In this document: piece after piece, positions 17,005-26,716 of the stretch | Layout of the letters: each line of letters starts with the position of its first letter | Numbering within the stretch: position 1 is the first letter of the stretch | Source: Pseudomonadota bacterium | GTDB taxonomy: Bacteria; Pseudomonadota; Gammaproteobacteria; Pseudomonadales; Moraxellaceae | DNA length: 64,000 nt | NCBI GenBank assembly: GCA_023393635.1 | Contig: JAEWKT010000046.1 | Coordinates: 1-64,000 of the forward strand | Reading direction: 5' to 3' | The notes under the pieces: model-generated | Told to the model about the DNA's origin: nothing | Databases searched by the model: none | What the model saw: the letters and a program-made list of their open reading frames with translations, nothing else | Position numbers and translations under genes: made by a program

Positions 17005-18165
17005 ATGAACATGATTAATATTGACGCCATCCAGTCTATTCCCAGTAAAAGCCGCGTGTTAACTACTGCGGAAATTGAAGAATTTGGCCGTAAAATTGAC
17101 GCGATTCGTCAGGACACCATGGCCAAGATTGGTAAAGAGGACTCAGATTATATTTATAAAGTACGTAACTTTGTGCGCTATACCGAAATTGCCTCACGTG
17201 GCATGCTCATGTTTGGTGGCTGGATTCCACCTGTATGGCTCTTGGGTACGGCAATGCTTGGCGTGTCCAAGATTGTTGAAAATATGGAACTGGGTCATAA
17301 CGTGATGCACGGTCAGTTTGACTGGCTCAATGACCCAAGCCTAAATGGCGCCAACTATGATTGGGATACCATTTGTACGGGCGAAGACTGGAAATATACC
17401 CACAATTATATTCATCATACCTATACCAACGTTCTGGGCAAGGATCATGACATTGGCTATGGCGTGATGCGCATGTCCCGTGGTCAAAAGTGGGAGCCGC
17501 GCTTTTTGTTTAACGTGCCTGTGGCCGTTGTTTTGTCTACTGCGTTTGAATGGCTGCTTAGCTTACAGCGCATGGAATTTGAAAAAGTACTGAGCGGTGA
17601 AAAAACCTTAAAAGATATTTACCTGCAATCTGGCAACTGGCGTAAAAAAGCCTTGCGTCAGTTTGCCAAGGATTATGTGTTTTTCCCACTGATTGCAGGG
17701 CCGATGTTTTTGCCTGTCATTGCAGGTAACTTTGTGGCCAACATAATTCGTAATTATTGGTCATCCGCAGTGATCTTTTGTGGTCATTTCACTGAAGATG
17801 CTGAGATGATGGAAGACAACACTGATTCTGAGACCAAGGCCGAGTGGTATTTACGCCAGATTCGCGGTTCTAGTAATTTTACAGGTGGCAAAGTTGTGCA
17901 CTTTATGAGTGGTAACCTAAGCCATCAAATTGAGCATCATTTATTCCCAGATGTGCCTGCCAACCGTTATCAGGAAATGGCACCTAAAGTCCGTGCGGTA
18001 TGCGAAGAATATGGCCAACATTATAATTCGGCTAGTTTTGCCAAGCAGTTTGCCAGTGTGTGGGTACGCTTGGCGGAGCATTCTTTGCCAGATCAAATGG
18101 TGGATGCAATTAAAGCTACCCGTGCCAAGTTTTCATTTAAAAAACTGTTAGGCCGTGCAGCGTAA
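17005..18165 (+). CDS. Membrane fatty acid desaturase (second copy)
   Basis: 386-residue paralogue of the desaturase at 1908–3053, with the same three histidine boxes (GHNVMH near 105, HNYIHH near 135, HQIEHH near 315) and the same order of membrane segments. Likely forms unsaturated acyl chains for membrane fluidity or for use of exogenous saturated acids, under the TetR protein at 15080. The two Met codons at 17005 and 17011 cannot be told apart. Confidence 0.9.
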   Translation: MNMINIDAIQSIPSKSRVLTTAEIEEFGRKIDAIRQDTMAKIGKEDSDYIYKVRNFVRYTEIASRGMLMFGGWIPPVWLLGTAMLGVSKIVENMELGHNVMHGQFDWLNDPSLNGANYDWDTICTGEDWKYTHNYIHHTYTNVLGKDHDIGYGVMRMSRGQKWEPRFLFNVPVAVVLSTAFEWLLSLQRMEFEKVLSGEKTLKDIYLQSGNWRKKALRQFAKDYVFFPLIAGPMFLPVIAGNFVANIIRNYWSSAVIFCGHFTEDAEMMEDNTDSETKAEWYLRQIRGSSNFTGGKVVHFMSGNLSHQIEHHLFPDVPANRYQEMAPKVRAVCEEYGQHYNSASFAKQFASVWVRLAEHSLPDQMVDAIKATRAKFSFKKLLGRAA

Positions 18166-18197
18166 ATTGGCTTAAACGACTAGCCGATGTTAGATAC

Positions 18198-18232
18198 AAG
18201 CCCTGTTGCTGTAATAGTGACAGGGCTTTTTT
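18198..18232 (+). terminator. Terminator after second desaturase
   Basis: AAGCCCTGT and ACAGGGCTT flank a 13-base loop and are followed by a T-run. Confidence 0.85.
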
Positions 18233-18314
18233 ATTGGCACTTGCGCGGATTTATTGGGTTAACCATAACGCAAACAATGGGTATGCTGTGAGCTACAGCT
18301 CTGCCATCTAGGTC

Positions 18315-18323
18315 TGTTATACT
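18315..18323 (+). promoter_or_regulatory. Extended -10 element for rph
   Basis: TGTTATACT is an extended -10 about 37 bases before the rph start; the -35 region is poor. Confidence 0.4.
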
Positions 18324-18359
18324 GCGCGTCAAAATTCAACGCCTACCAAGGAATTTCCC

Positions 18360-19076
18360 ATGCGCTTAGATCAACGCAGTAACGATCAATTAAGACCTGT
18401 AACCTTTACCCGTCAATATACCCGTTATGCGGAAGGCGCTGTGTTGGTAGAGTTTGGCAACACCAAAGTCTTGTGTACTGCCAGCGTGGAAAATAGCGTG
18501 CCGCGCTTTTTAAAAGGCACTGGCCAAGGCTGGATCACTGCGGAATATGGCATGTTGCCACGTGCAACCCATACCCGTAATGACCGTGAAGCAGCTCGTG
18601 GCAAACAATCTGGTCGTACTCAGGAAATCCAGCGTTTAATTGGCCGCAGTTTACGTGCCATGGTTGACCTTAAAAAGCTGGGTGAAAACACCATTACCAT
18701 TGACTGTGATGTACTTCAGGCAGATGGCGGCACCCGTACTGCAGCGATTACAGGTGGCGCAGTGGCATTGGTTGATGCCTTAACCGCACTACAAGCTCAG
18801 AAAAAACTAAAACATGATCCCTTAAAAGGTCTGGTTGCTGCCATTTCTGTGGGCATGCATAAAGATGAAGCACTGCTGGATTTATGCTACGAAGAAGACT
18901 CAAGTTGTGAGACTGACTTAAACGTGGTCATGACCCAAACTGGTGAATTTATTGAGTTACAAGGCACGGCTGAAAGCAAACCATTTAACCGCGCGCAGTG
19001 TAATGAGATGCTGGAGTTGGCCGAAAAAGGGATTGCTGAGTTGATTTTAGCGCAGCAAAAAGCGCTGGGCTGGTAA
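18360..19076 (+). CDS. rph: Ribonuclease PH
   Basis: Phosphorolytic 3'-5' exoribonuclease that trims tRNA precursors. The whole 238-residue length matches the family, with the N-terminal MRLDQRSNDQLRPV, the phosphate-site region GRTQEIQRLIGRSLRA near residue 85 and the CDVLQADGGTRTAAITGG motif near 120. AAGGAA precedes the start. The gene is flanked by terminators on both sides, so it is monocistronic. Confidence 0.97.
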   Translation: MRLDQRSNDQLRPVTFTRQYTRYAEGAVLVEFGNTKVLCTASVENSVPRFLKGTGQGWITAEYGMLPRATHTRNDREAARGKQSGRTQEIQRLIGRSLRAMVDLKKLGENTITIDCDVLQADGGTRTAAITGGAVALVDALTALQAQKKLKHDPLKGLVAAISVGMHKDEALLDLCYEEDSSCETDLNVVMTQTGEFIELQGTAESKPFNRAQCNEMLELAEKGIAELILAQQKALGW

Positions 19077-19115
19077 GCTAAGTATCTTAAATATTTTTTG
19101 ATTCTAGTTGTGATC

Positions 19116-19146
19116 AAAAGGCGAGTATGTGTGCTCGCCTTTTTTA
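19116..19146 (+). terminator. Terminator after rph
   Basis: AAAGGCGAG and CTCGCCTTT with an eight-base loop, then a T-run. Confidence 0.88.
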
Positions 19147-19302
19147 TGTCACTAAATTTTATAAATTAAACTTCACAAAAATAAACAACGCGTCTTTAAA
19201 ACTATTCTATGGTCATTACATGCATTTTAATTTTGCCATTTTCATTTAAATGAAAGCACGAATTTTTTATTTCTTTTAATGGATTATTTTAAGGAGAACC
19301 CT

Positions 19303-20454
19303 ATGCAAACACCTAAACTCTTGGCGTTAGTAATGGCAGGTTTAACCATGCCTTTAACCGCTGCTTGTAATGGCTCTTCTAATAGTTCAATAAAGGAACC
19401 TGCTTCAGCGGTGACTCACAAAGTTGATTTTAGCCGCCAGAAAATAACCCAGTTTAATGAACCGTGGGCCATGAACTTTTTGCCAGATGGCCGCCTGTTG
19501 GTTACAGAACGCAAGGGTAGCCTAAAGTTATATGACCCCAGCACTAAAAAAACCAGTAACATTAGTGGACTGCCTGCTGTGGTTTATGCGGGGCAGGGTG
19601 GTCTAGGAGATGTGGTACTGCATCCAGATTTTGTACAAAACGGACTGGTTTATTTCAGCTATGCTGAGGCAGGTACAGGGGGCAGTGGTGCAGCTGTAGC
19701 GCGTGGCAAGCTTACTTCTGACAGTCATGGTGACGGGCAGTTAAGCAATGTACAGGTGATTTGGCGGCAAGTACCAAAAGTGTCAGGCGATGGGCATTTT
19801 GGTCATCGTATTGCCTTTGATAAAGAGGGCATGTTGTGGATTTCCTCGGGGGAGCGGCAAAAGTTTGATCCAGCACAGGATATGAACAGTAACCTTGGCA
19901 AAATTATTCGTCTTCATGAGGATGGCAGCATTCCAGCCGATAATCCATTTGCCAAGCAAGGCGGTGTGGCTGCACAAATCTGGAGCCTCGGCCACCGTAA
20001 TCCACTAGGAATTGCTTTTAACGAGCAAGGTCAGTTGTGGGAAGTTGAAATGGGTCCTAAAGGTGGTGATGAGCTCAATTTAATAGAAAAATCGCAGAAT
20101 TATGGCTATCCGCTGGTATCTAATGGCGATCATTATGATGGCAAGCCCATTCCTGATCATCACACCCGACCTGAATTTAAAGCACCAGCTATCAGTTGGT
20201 CACCAGTGATTTCCCCTTCTAGCTTGATGTTTTATCACGGCAACCAATTTCCAGCGTGGCAAGGTAATGCATTCATTGGAGGGTTATCCTCCCAAGCGTT
20301 AATTCGCATTGAGTTTGATGGCAATAGTGCCCGCGAAGCTGAACGCTTTGACATGGGGGCGAGAATCCGTGATGTGAAGCAGGGGCCGAATGGTTCACTC
20401 TGGTTATTAGAAGATGGTAAGAATGCTAACTTGCTGCAATTGGTGCCTAAATAG
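19303..20454 (+). CDS. PQQ-dependent soluble aldose dehydrogenase-like lipoprotein
   Basis: A 383-residue beta-propeller protein of the glucose/sorbosone dehydrogenase family (Asd/YliI type), which oxidises aldoses with PQQ in the periplasm. A lipoprotein signal with lipobox LTAAC ends near residue 21. The core has WAMNFLPDGRLLVTER, GLGDVVLHPDF, GHFGHRIAFD (with the catalytic-type His) and the SLGHRNPLGIAF/EMGPKGGDELN segments of this family. I start at 19303, where AAGGAGAACCCT stands directly upstream; the TTG/ATG reading from 19279 is unlikely. PQQ synthesis genes are not in the window. Confidence 0.85.
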   Translation: MQTPKLLALVMAGLTMPLTAACNGSSNSSIKEPASAVTHKVDFSRQKITQFNEPWAMNFLPDGRLLVTERKGSLKLYDPSTKKTSNISGLPAVVYAGQGGLGDVVLHPDFVQNGLVYFSYAEAGTGGSGAAVARGKLTSDSHGDGQLSNVQVIWRQVPKVSGDGHFGHRIAFDKEGMLWISSGERQKFDPAQDMNSNLGKIIRLHEDGSIPADNPFAKQGGVAAQIWSLGHRNPLGIAFNEQGQLWEVEMGPKGGDELNLIEKSQNYGYPLVSNGDHYDGKPIPDHHTRPEFKAPAISWSPVISPSSLMFYHGNQFPAWQGNAFIGGLSSQALIRIEFDGNSAREAERFDMGARIRDVKQGPNGSLWLLEDGKNANLLQLVPK

Positions 20455-20475
20455 CAAAACGCTTATTGTTGAATG

Positions 20476-20508
20476 AAAAACTGCTGAGTAATTCTGTCAG
20501 CAGTTTTT
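20476..20508. terminator. Bidirectional terminator, PQQ dehydrogenase / nadC
   Basis: AAAAACTGCTGA and TCAGCAGTTTTT with a nine-base loop, between convergent genes. Confidence 0.88.
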
Positions 20509-20532
20509 AATCATTCGCGCTTTAAAGCCCAG

Positions 20533-21375
20533 TTACTTTAACAAGCGCATGGACAAATCAACGGCTTTCACATCTTTGGTCAGCGCGCCCATGGAAATAT
20601 AATCCACCCCAGTTTCGGCCACTTCACGCAAATTATGCATATCAATATTGCCAGAGGCTTCCAGTTTACAACGGCCAGCCACATGCCTTACCGCATCAAT
20701 CATTTGCTGGTTACTAAAATTATCCAGCATGACAATATCTGCACCCGCAGTTAATGCCTGATCTAGTTCCTCAAAACTTTCCACTTCTACCTCAACTGGC
20801 TTGCCTGGCGCAATTTTATGCGCTTCGCTAATGGCATTGGCGATATTACCTGCTGCCATAATGTGGTTTTCTTTAATTAAAAACGCATCAAACAAACCAA
20901 TGCGGTGATTTTGCCCACCACCAATAGCCACGGCATACTTTTGTGCAATACGCAGGCCAGGCAATGTTTTGCGCGTATCCAGTAATTTGGTATTTAGGTC
21001 ATCAAGCAGTGCCACATAATTGGCTACTTTGGTTGCCACAGCCGATAGTGTTTGAATAAAATTCAAGGCAGGACGCTCGCCAGTCAGTAAGCTTCTGGCA
21101 TTGCCGCTCAGCTCTAAAAAAGCATCATTGGCGTTTAAATGTGTTCCTTCAGCGTGCAGCCATTTCACGTTCACACTCGGGTCTAGTTGTTTAAATAAAG
21201 CATCTACCCAGGGTTGACCAGCAAGCACCATGGCTTCACGGGTAATTACCACCGCTTTGGCTTGTTCCTGCGCAGGAATAAGTTGTGCGGTAATGTCTCC
21301 CTCGCCAATGTCTTCTGTCAGTGCCTGATTAATATTTTGTGAAATAGATTGTGTAAGCAGCTCACTAGAAATCAT
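20533..21375 (-). CDS. nadC: Nicotinate-nucleotide pyrophosphorylase (carboxylating)
   Basis: Quinolinate phosphoribosyltransferase of de novo NAD synthesis. The family's signature runs EDIGEGDITAQLIP near residue 25, ERPALNFIQTLSA near 100, the substrate loop DTRKTLPGLR near 133, and GGGQNHRIGLFDAFLIKENH. ATG at 21375 is preferred over the TTG at 21387. It is divergent from the DUF1631 gene. Elsewhere in Moraxellaceae nadC also neighbours this gene. Confidence 0.96.
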   Translation of the reverse strand: MISSELLTQSISQNINQALTEDIGEGDITAQLIPAQEQAKAVVITREAMVLAGQPWVDALFKQLDPSVNVKWLHAEGTHLNANDAFLELSGNARSLLTGERPALNFIQTLSAVATKVANYVALLDDLNTKLLDTRKTLPGLRIAQKYAVAIGGGQNHRIGLFDAFLIKENHIMAAGNIANAISEAHKIAPGKPVEVEVESFEELDQALTAGADIVMLDNFSNQQMIDAVRHVAGRCKLEASGNIDMHNLREVAETGVDYISMGALTKDVKAVDLSMRLLK

Positions 21376-21476
21376 AAAGGCAACCAAATAGTGATTAAGT
21401 TAATAAAAAATAGCAAAGTTTCAGGCTCAAACGTGATCGAATATACATTATTGATTCGTTAAAAATTGGCCAAAGC

Positions 21477-21505
21477 TTGCCAAACAAGTATATAGTAACT
21501 ATACA
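21477..21505 (+). promoter_or_regulatory. Candidate sigma-70 promoter for the DUF1631–ampD pair
   Basis: TTGCCA (21477–21482) and TATACA (21500–21505) with a 17-base spacer lie 30 bases before the first ATG. Confidence 0.45.
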
Positions 21506-21535
21506 AGGATCGATAACTGTTATTAATTAGTGTGT

Positions 21536-23917
21536 ATGGCCATGAGTAGTCAAAATCAGATACCAAGCGGATCTGCAATATTGCTGCGCTTTAGTGATAT
21601 ATTGCGCCCTCAAGTGCTTGCATATTTTCAAACCTATTTTCAAACCTTTGTCACAGGGCTGCCCAATCATTTAATGGCGGCCAGTGAAGGGTTGCCAGAT
21701 GGCCAGCAGCAGGCTTATCTGGATATTATTGTGCTCCTTCGCCATCGTGGTCACGAGATCAATGCGCAGGTAAGCCAACTATTTAATGAAAAATGGCAGA
21801 AATTTCAGCAACTTGCACAGCAGATTCCTGAACAGAATAATCAGCCTGTCAGTACGTCACTTGATGGCATTTCACTCATTGCATCCGATGAATTAGAACA
21901 AAATGTTATTATTGAAACTCTGGCGACACGCTTATTAAATCAAGTCGACAGTGTCATGACGGATGCATTTGGCCGCCTGCGTGTGCTGATACCTGCGTTA
22001 AAATATGCCGATCAATTGCCGTTTCATCCTAAGCCATTATTAGAACTTATCCCTGAAAGCTTTGGGGAAAACAGCTTAACCATTTTACAAAAGTCGATTC
22101 TGATTCAGCAGTTTGCCAATGCTTTGTCCATGCAGGATATTGCTAACGTGGTAAAGCAGGCGCTAGAGCAGGCCAAGGTGCCTTTACCTGAAGTCGTGGC
22201 GCGGGAAAATACCAACAGTGAGCTGGTCGATGATGATGAACCTGACCTGGTGGATATATTACGTGATATCCGCGATTTAAACCAAAAAAATTCAGGCAGC
22301 GGTGATGGCAGTGGGCAAGGCAGTAGCGATGGCAATAATGCAGCCAATAACGGCCTGCGCGCTGAGTTAAACACAGACCCTAACTCACCTTTATTACAGA
22401 CCACCAGCACAGGTGGCATGGTGGTTGATCCCGCCCGCCTGGTTGAGCAGGCTGCGCATTTTGCGCAAATTAGTCAAAGTGTGGCCAGCGTGCCGTTGAT
22501 GCCGCAAAATATCTTTCCATTGGCACAAGAGCAGTTGCTTGCCACCACGCAGCTCATGGATCGGCTCAGCAAGTTACAGTATATTCAGCCAAGAACTTCC
22601 GTCTCTGAGAACACTGACATTGTTTCCGCAGCCGAAGTGCGTGAGAATATTCGTAGTCAATTGCAAAACGATGAAGATACGGTTGAGATTATTGGCCAAA
22701 AAGACACCGATATTATTAATTTAGTCTCGGCCATGTTTGACTATATTTTAGATGATAAAGATTTACCCACGGCAATGAAGGCATTAATTGGCCGCTTGCA
22801 AATTCCCATGCTGAAAGTGGCTTTAATTGACCCACAGTTTTTTAAAGTTGAAAAACATCCTGCCCGTTTAATGCTCAATAGTCTGGCTAAAGCAGGGGTA
22901 GGCTGGGACGAAAAAGCCCAGGCCTCTGATATTTTATATAAAAAAATTGAAGAAACTGTTTTTAAAATTTTAACTGACTTTCATAGCGACATGTCATTGT
23001 TTGACGAGTTATTAGTAGATTTTAATCAGTTTTATGAGCAACAACAGGAACGGGTTGCACTCATTGACCAGCGCACCCGTGAAGCAGAAGAGCGCCGTGC
23101 CAAAGCAGAGCTTGCCCGTAGCGAAGTACAGTTGGTATTGAACCAGAAACTCACAGGCCGTCGCTTGCCCTTGGCTGTGATTCGCTTGCTGCAAGAGGGC
23201 TGGCGTCATGTGCTGTATTTGTCATTTTTAAAAGATGGTAAAGAATCTGAATCCTGGCGGCAGGCGGTTAAAGTCATTGACGCGCTTATTTGGTCAATGA
23301 TGCCTGTTAAAGACGATCCTGTCTGGCTGGAGCGATTAAAAAGTGTTACACCAAAGCTGATGAATAGCTTAAAAAAGGGCTTAACGTCGGTAAATTTTGA
23401 TAGCTTAAGACAAGAAAGCTTATTGAGTGAAATTGATCGCGTGCATCAGGAAACCATTGATGGCCTGGAAACGCCCATGGTGGAAATTCTAACGGAAGAT
23501 CAAAATGTCATGGCTGATGGGGTTGACCGCATTGGGGTTGAGCAAGCCATGAGCGGTAACAGTACCGACTTTAAGAGTATTGTCTTGCCCAAGTCCGATT
23601 TGGTGGATTTATATCAAGGTGAAACGTTGCCCGTGACGGATAAGCATGTGCAAGTGGTCAGGCAATTAAAAGTGGGCACGTGGGTTGAGTTTATGGCTAC
23701 CGAGCAGCATGAACGGCATAAACTGGTGGCACGTATTCGTACCATGGAAAAACTGATTTTTGCCAACCGCCGTGGCATTAAAGTGGCTGAAATGTCGCAA
23801 ATGCATTTGGCAGTTGAATTTAGTCAGGGGCGGGCGCGCTTGGTGGATGATCAACCGCAAATTATTGATCGTGCCCTGCAATCTGTGGTGGGTGGTCTAA
23901 AGCAGTTATCGGTGTAA
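21536..23917 (+). CDS. DUF1631 family protein (large, unknown function)
   Basis: About 793 residues, largely helical and hydrophilic, with no signal peptide or membrane span. The start is at the ATG at 21536 or 21542; an upstream GTG at 21530 is less likely. A Gly/Ser/Asp/Asn-rich linker near residues 250–275 separates an N-terminal from a central helical part. A charged helix (QRTREAEERRAKAELARSEV) near 520 looks like a coiled coil. The last 80 residues, starting LKVGTWVEFM, look like a small beta-barrel of PilZ type, which is an inference. The stop is five bases from ampD, so the two are cotranscribed, suggesting an envelope role. Confidence 0.82.
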   Translation: MAMSSQNQIPSGSAILLRFSDILRPQVLAYFQTYFQTFVTGLPNHLMAASEGLPDGQQQAYLDIIVLLRHRGHEINAQVSQLFNEKWQKFQQLAQQIPEQNNQPVSTSLDGISLIASDELEQNVIIETLATRLLNQVDSVMTDAFGRLRVLIPALKYADQLPFHPKPLLELIPESFGENSLTILQKSILIQQFANALSMQDIANVVKQALEQAKVPLPEVVARENTNSELVDDDEPDLVDILRDIRDLNQKNSGSGDGSGQGSSDGNNAANNGLRAELNTDPNSPLLQTTSTGGMVVDPARLVEQAAHFAQISQSVASVPLMPQNIFPLAQEQLLATTQLMDRLSKLQYIQPRTSVSENTDIVSAAEVRENIRSQLQNDEDTVEIIGQKDTDIINLVSAMFDYILDDKDLPTAMKALIGRLQIPMLKVALIDPQFFKVEKHPARLMLNSLAKAGVGWDEKAQASDILYKKIEETVFKILTDFHSDMSLFDELLVDFNQFYEQQQERVALIDQRTREAEERRAKAELARSEVQLVLNQKLTGRRLPLAVIRLLQEGWRHVLYLSFLKDGKESESWRQAVKVIDALIWSMMPVKDDPVWLERLKSVTPKLMNSLKKGLTSVNFDSLRQESLLSEIDRVHQETIDGLETPMVEILTEDQNVMADGVDRIGVEQAMSGNSTDFKSIVLPKSDLVDLYQGETLPVTDKHVQVVRQLKVGTWVEFMATEQHERHKLVARIRTMEKLIFANRRGIKVAEMSQMHLAVEFSQGRARLVDDQPQIIDRALQSVVGGLKQLSV

Positions 23918-23922
23918 TCCCT

Positions 23923-24558
23923 GTGGCTAATCCTTTGGTTGATGCCTCGGTTCATGCTGCCTTGCCTAATGCCTTACTTAAGCCATGGCCTGTGCAATCA
24001 GGCTGGCTACAGGCTGACACCACACTGGTGCGGCAGTTAGCATCGCCTAATTTTAACTCACGTCCGAATGTGGCCGATATTCGCTTAATTGTGCTGCATA
24101 ACATTAGCTTGCCACCTGCACAATTTGGTGGAGGCTATATTGAGCAGTTTTTTCAAAATCAGCTTGACCACAGCATCCATCCTTATTTTCAAACCATTAC
24201 TGGCTTAAAAGTATCTACGCATTTGTTAATCTTACGCACGGGTGAGGTTGTTCAGTTGGTGTCGTTTGAGGAACGGGCATGGCATGCAGGTCGTTCCAGT
24301 TATCTGGGCGTGCCAGAGTGCAATGATTATTCCATTGGCATTGAGTTAGAAGGCACCGATGATATGCCTTTTACCGAAGCCCAATACCACGCCGTTATTC
24401 AGGCTATTTTTAGCATTCAACACACCTATCCGCGCACGCGCCATCATATTGCAGGGCATTCGGATATTGCGCCAGGCCGCAAGACTGATCCAGGTCAGCA
24501 TCTGGACTGGCAGCGTATTCGGCAGTCATTAGCAGCAGCGTATGCCCAAAGCACTTAA
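23923..24558 (+). CDS. ampD: 1,6-anhydro-N-acetylmuramyl-L-alanine amidase
   Basis: Cytoplasmic zinc amidase of peptidoglycan recycling, which removes the peptide from anhydro-muropeptides and thereby limits AmpR-type induction. Amidase_2 fold: zinc His in VLHNISLPP near residue 60, the WHAGRSS segment near 120, IGIELEGTDD near 145, and the C-terminal GHSDIAPGRKTDPG holding a His and Asp ligand and the catalytic Lys. There is no signal peptide, as expected for AmpD. The start is a GTG five bases after the DUF1631 stop. The N-terminal 35 residues exceed the E. coli protein. Confidence 0.92.
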   Translation: MANPLVDASVHAALPNALLKPWPVQSGWLQADTTLVRQLASPNFNSRPNVADIRLIVLHNISLPPAQFGGGYIEQFFQNQLDHSIHPYFQTITGLKVSTHLLILRTGEVVQLVSFEERAWHAGRSSYLGVPECNDYSIGIELEGTDDMPFTEAQYHAVIQAIFSIQHTYPRTRHHIAGHSDIAPGRKTDPGQHLDWQRIRQSLAAAYAQST

Positions 24559-24693
24559 CTGGTTAAAGTGCCTTATGGGTTGCTGTGTGAATTTTGCAAA
24601 AACATCGGCTAAAGTCGGGGCTAATCCAGCTTAAAACAATAATTTCATCTACAATAGCGCATTTTTCAGGCTGGCTTGGGTTTGGGGTATTAA

Positions 24694-26247
24694 ATGGCTT
24701 TGTGGCGCTCCACCTTTATTTTTAGTGCAATGACCATGCTGTCGCGTATTTTAGGTTTAGTCCGCGATATGGTATTGCTCAACGTGTTTGGTGCAGGTGG
24801 CGTGTTTGACACCTTTGTGGTGGCCTTTCGCATCCCCAATTTTTTTAGGCGATTATTTGCAGAAGGCGCTTTTTCACAGGCGTTTATTCCTGTACTGACC
24901 GAATATAAAACCACCAAGACCCAAGCTGAAGTTCAGCTATTAATTAGTAGTGTGTCGGGCACTTTACTCACCATTTTACTGCCACTGACCATTATTGCGC
25001 TGTTTGCTGCACCCGCGATTATGTATGTGTATGCGCCTGGTTTTCATGATAATCCAGAAAAATTTGCCATTGCGGTTGATTTATTTCGCTTAACCTTTCC
25101 ATATTTGCTGTTTATGTCCATGACAGCCTTTTCCAGTAGTATTTTAAATAGTTACGGCTCGTTTGCCAGCACTGCCTTTGCGCCTGTATTGCTTAATATT
25201 TGCCAAATAGCCGCAGCCTGGTGGTTTGTTGATTATTTTCATGATCAGCCCATTATGGTGATGGGCTGGGCGGTGCTGGTAGCGGGTGTGCTGCAATTGG
25301 CTTTACAGGTGCCAGAGTTATGGCGCAAAAAACTACTGGTGCCACCGCGGATTGATTTTAAGCACGAAGGCGTGGAGCGTATTTTAAGGCTGATGTTGCC
25401 TGCGTTATTTGGGGTGTCGGTGACGCAAATTAATTTATTGCTTAACACTATTTGGGCTTCATTTATGCAAGACGGCTCAGTGTCGTGGTTATATACTGCC
25501 GAGCGTATGACAGAGCTACCGCTAGGATTAATTGGCATTGCCATTGCTTCTGTTATTTTACCGTCATTATCGGCACAGCATGCAGCACAAAACCACCAAA
25601 AATTTCGTGCCATGATTGACTGGGCAACCCGTGTCATTATGCTGGTGGGTATTCCTGCCAGTCTTGCCATGTATGTGCTGGCTGAACCTATTATTCAGGC
25701 ATTATTTCAGCATGGTGAGTTTGGCGTGCGTGATGTGACAATGACTGCCTGGGCACTACGTGGTATGTCAGGCGGCATTTTGGCTTTTATGCTGATTAAA
25801 ATTTTTGCGCCTGGATTCTATGCGCGTCAGGACACCAGAACGCCTGTGAAAATTGGTTTGATTGCTGTGTTTGTCAACATGGTGCTGAATATTATTTTTA
25901 TTACCACGTTCAAACTGATGGGCTGGGAAGCTTCACATATTGCACTGGCCATGTCGTCAACAGGCTCAGCATTTGTCAATGCAGGCTTGCTGTATTGGTA
26001 TTTGCATAAAAACAATATTTACCGTTTTGAAGGTCACTGGAAGAAAACCTCACTGCAATACGTGATTGCCAATATTGCCATGGTAGTGGTGCTGTGGGGC
26101 GCGCTACAGTTTTATCAGGCCGATGTATCGCAGTGGTTGCGCATTGTCGAGGTGTTGGCCTTATGTGCGGTAGGCGCATTAATCTACGGTGCGGCCTTAT
26201 TGCTGACTGGTTTTAGACCACGTCATTTACGCCCAGATGAAAGCTGA
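24694..26247 (+). CDS. murJ: Lipid II flippase MurJ
   Basis: Inner-membrane MOP-superfamily flippase that moves lipid II to the periplasmic face. It is 517 residues with about 14 membrane segments. The N-terminal block LSRILGLVRDMVLLNVFGAG and NFFRRLFAEGAFSQAFIPV is diagnostic for MviN/MurJ. The charged residues of the central cavity (RIPNFFRR, RQDTRTP) are in place. It follows ampD by 135 bases. The intergenic part has a weak TACAAT at 24650. Confidence 0.96.
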   Translation: MALWRSTFIFSAMTMLSRILGLVRDMVLLNVFGAGGVFDTFVVAFRIPNFFRRLFAEGAFSQAFIPVLTEYKTTKTQAEVQLLISSVSGTLLTILLPLTIIALFAAPAIMYVYAPGFHDNPEKFAIAVDLFRLTFPYLLFMSMTAFSSSILNSYGSFASTAFAPVLLNICQIAAAWWFVDYFHDQPIMVMGWAVLVAGVLQLALQVPELWRKKLLVPPRIDFKHEGVERILRLMLPALFGVSVTQINLLLNTIWASFMQDGSVSWLYTAERMTELPLGLIGIAIASVILPSLSAQHAAQNHQKFRAMIDWATRVIMLVGIPASLAMYVLAEPIIQALFQHGEFGVRDVTMTAWALRGMSGGILAFMLIKIFAPGFYARQDTRTPVKIGLIAVFVNMVLNIIFITTFKLMGWEASHIALAMSSTGSAFVNAGLLYWYLHKNNIYRFEGHWKKTSLQYVIANIAMVVVLWGALQFYQADVSQWLRIVEVLALCAVGALIYGAALLLTGFRPRHLRPDES

Positions 26248-26363
26248 TCTATTGCGGTGATGCCGCGTGTATAGTGATTGGCTGTTAGTGCGTGTTGGGT
26301 GTGGTTGGCTCACAATGCGTGTATGCTAAGCCATCAAATGTGTTGGATTAAAGGGAGATGATG

Positions 26364-26672
26364 ATGACCTTACAAGCAGAACTTGAACAACGTTTACAAG
26401 CATTGCAGCCTACTCACCTTGCCATTGACAATGAATCACATGGCCACGGTGGTTATTTCCCAGGCAAAGAATCACATTTTAAAGTGGTGATTGTGAGCGC
26501 GCAATTTGATGGCATGCGACCTGTGCAACGCCACCAGGCAGTATATGCTGCGGTGGGTGATTTAATTGCGCCCAGCCGTATTCATGCACTGGCGATTCAT
26601 GCTTATGCGCGTAGCGAATGGACAGGTAATGTACCCAGTAGCCCAGAATGCGCACATCAGCCAAAATCGTAA
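26364..26672 (+). CDS. bolA: BolA family protein
   Basis: Small stress and iron-sulfur related regulator/adaptor of about 102 residues. The BolA fold is recognisable from LAIDNESHGHGGYFPGKESHFKVVIVS and the F-x-G-x3-VxRHQ motif (FDGMRPVQRHQAVY). Three ATGs stand in a row; the last (26364) is six bases from AAGGGAG. A monothiol glutaredoxin partner is not in the window. Confidence 0.92.
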   Translation: MTLQAELEQRLQALQPTHLAIDNESHGHGGYFPGKESHFKVVIVSAQFDGMRPVQRHQAVYAAVGDLIAPSRIHALAIHAYARSEWTGNVPSSPECAHQPKS

Positions 26673-26716
26673 CAGCAATCGTAAGAGCGTTTAATATTTA
26701 ATCAAGAGGATACGGT

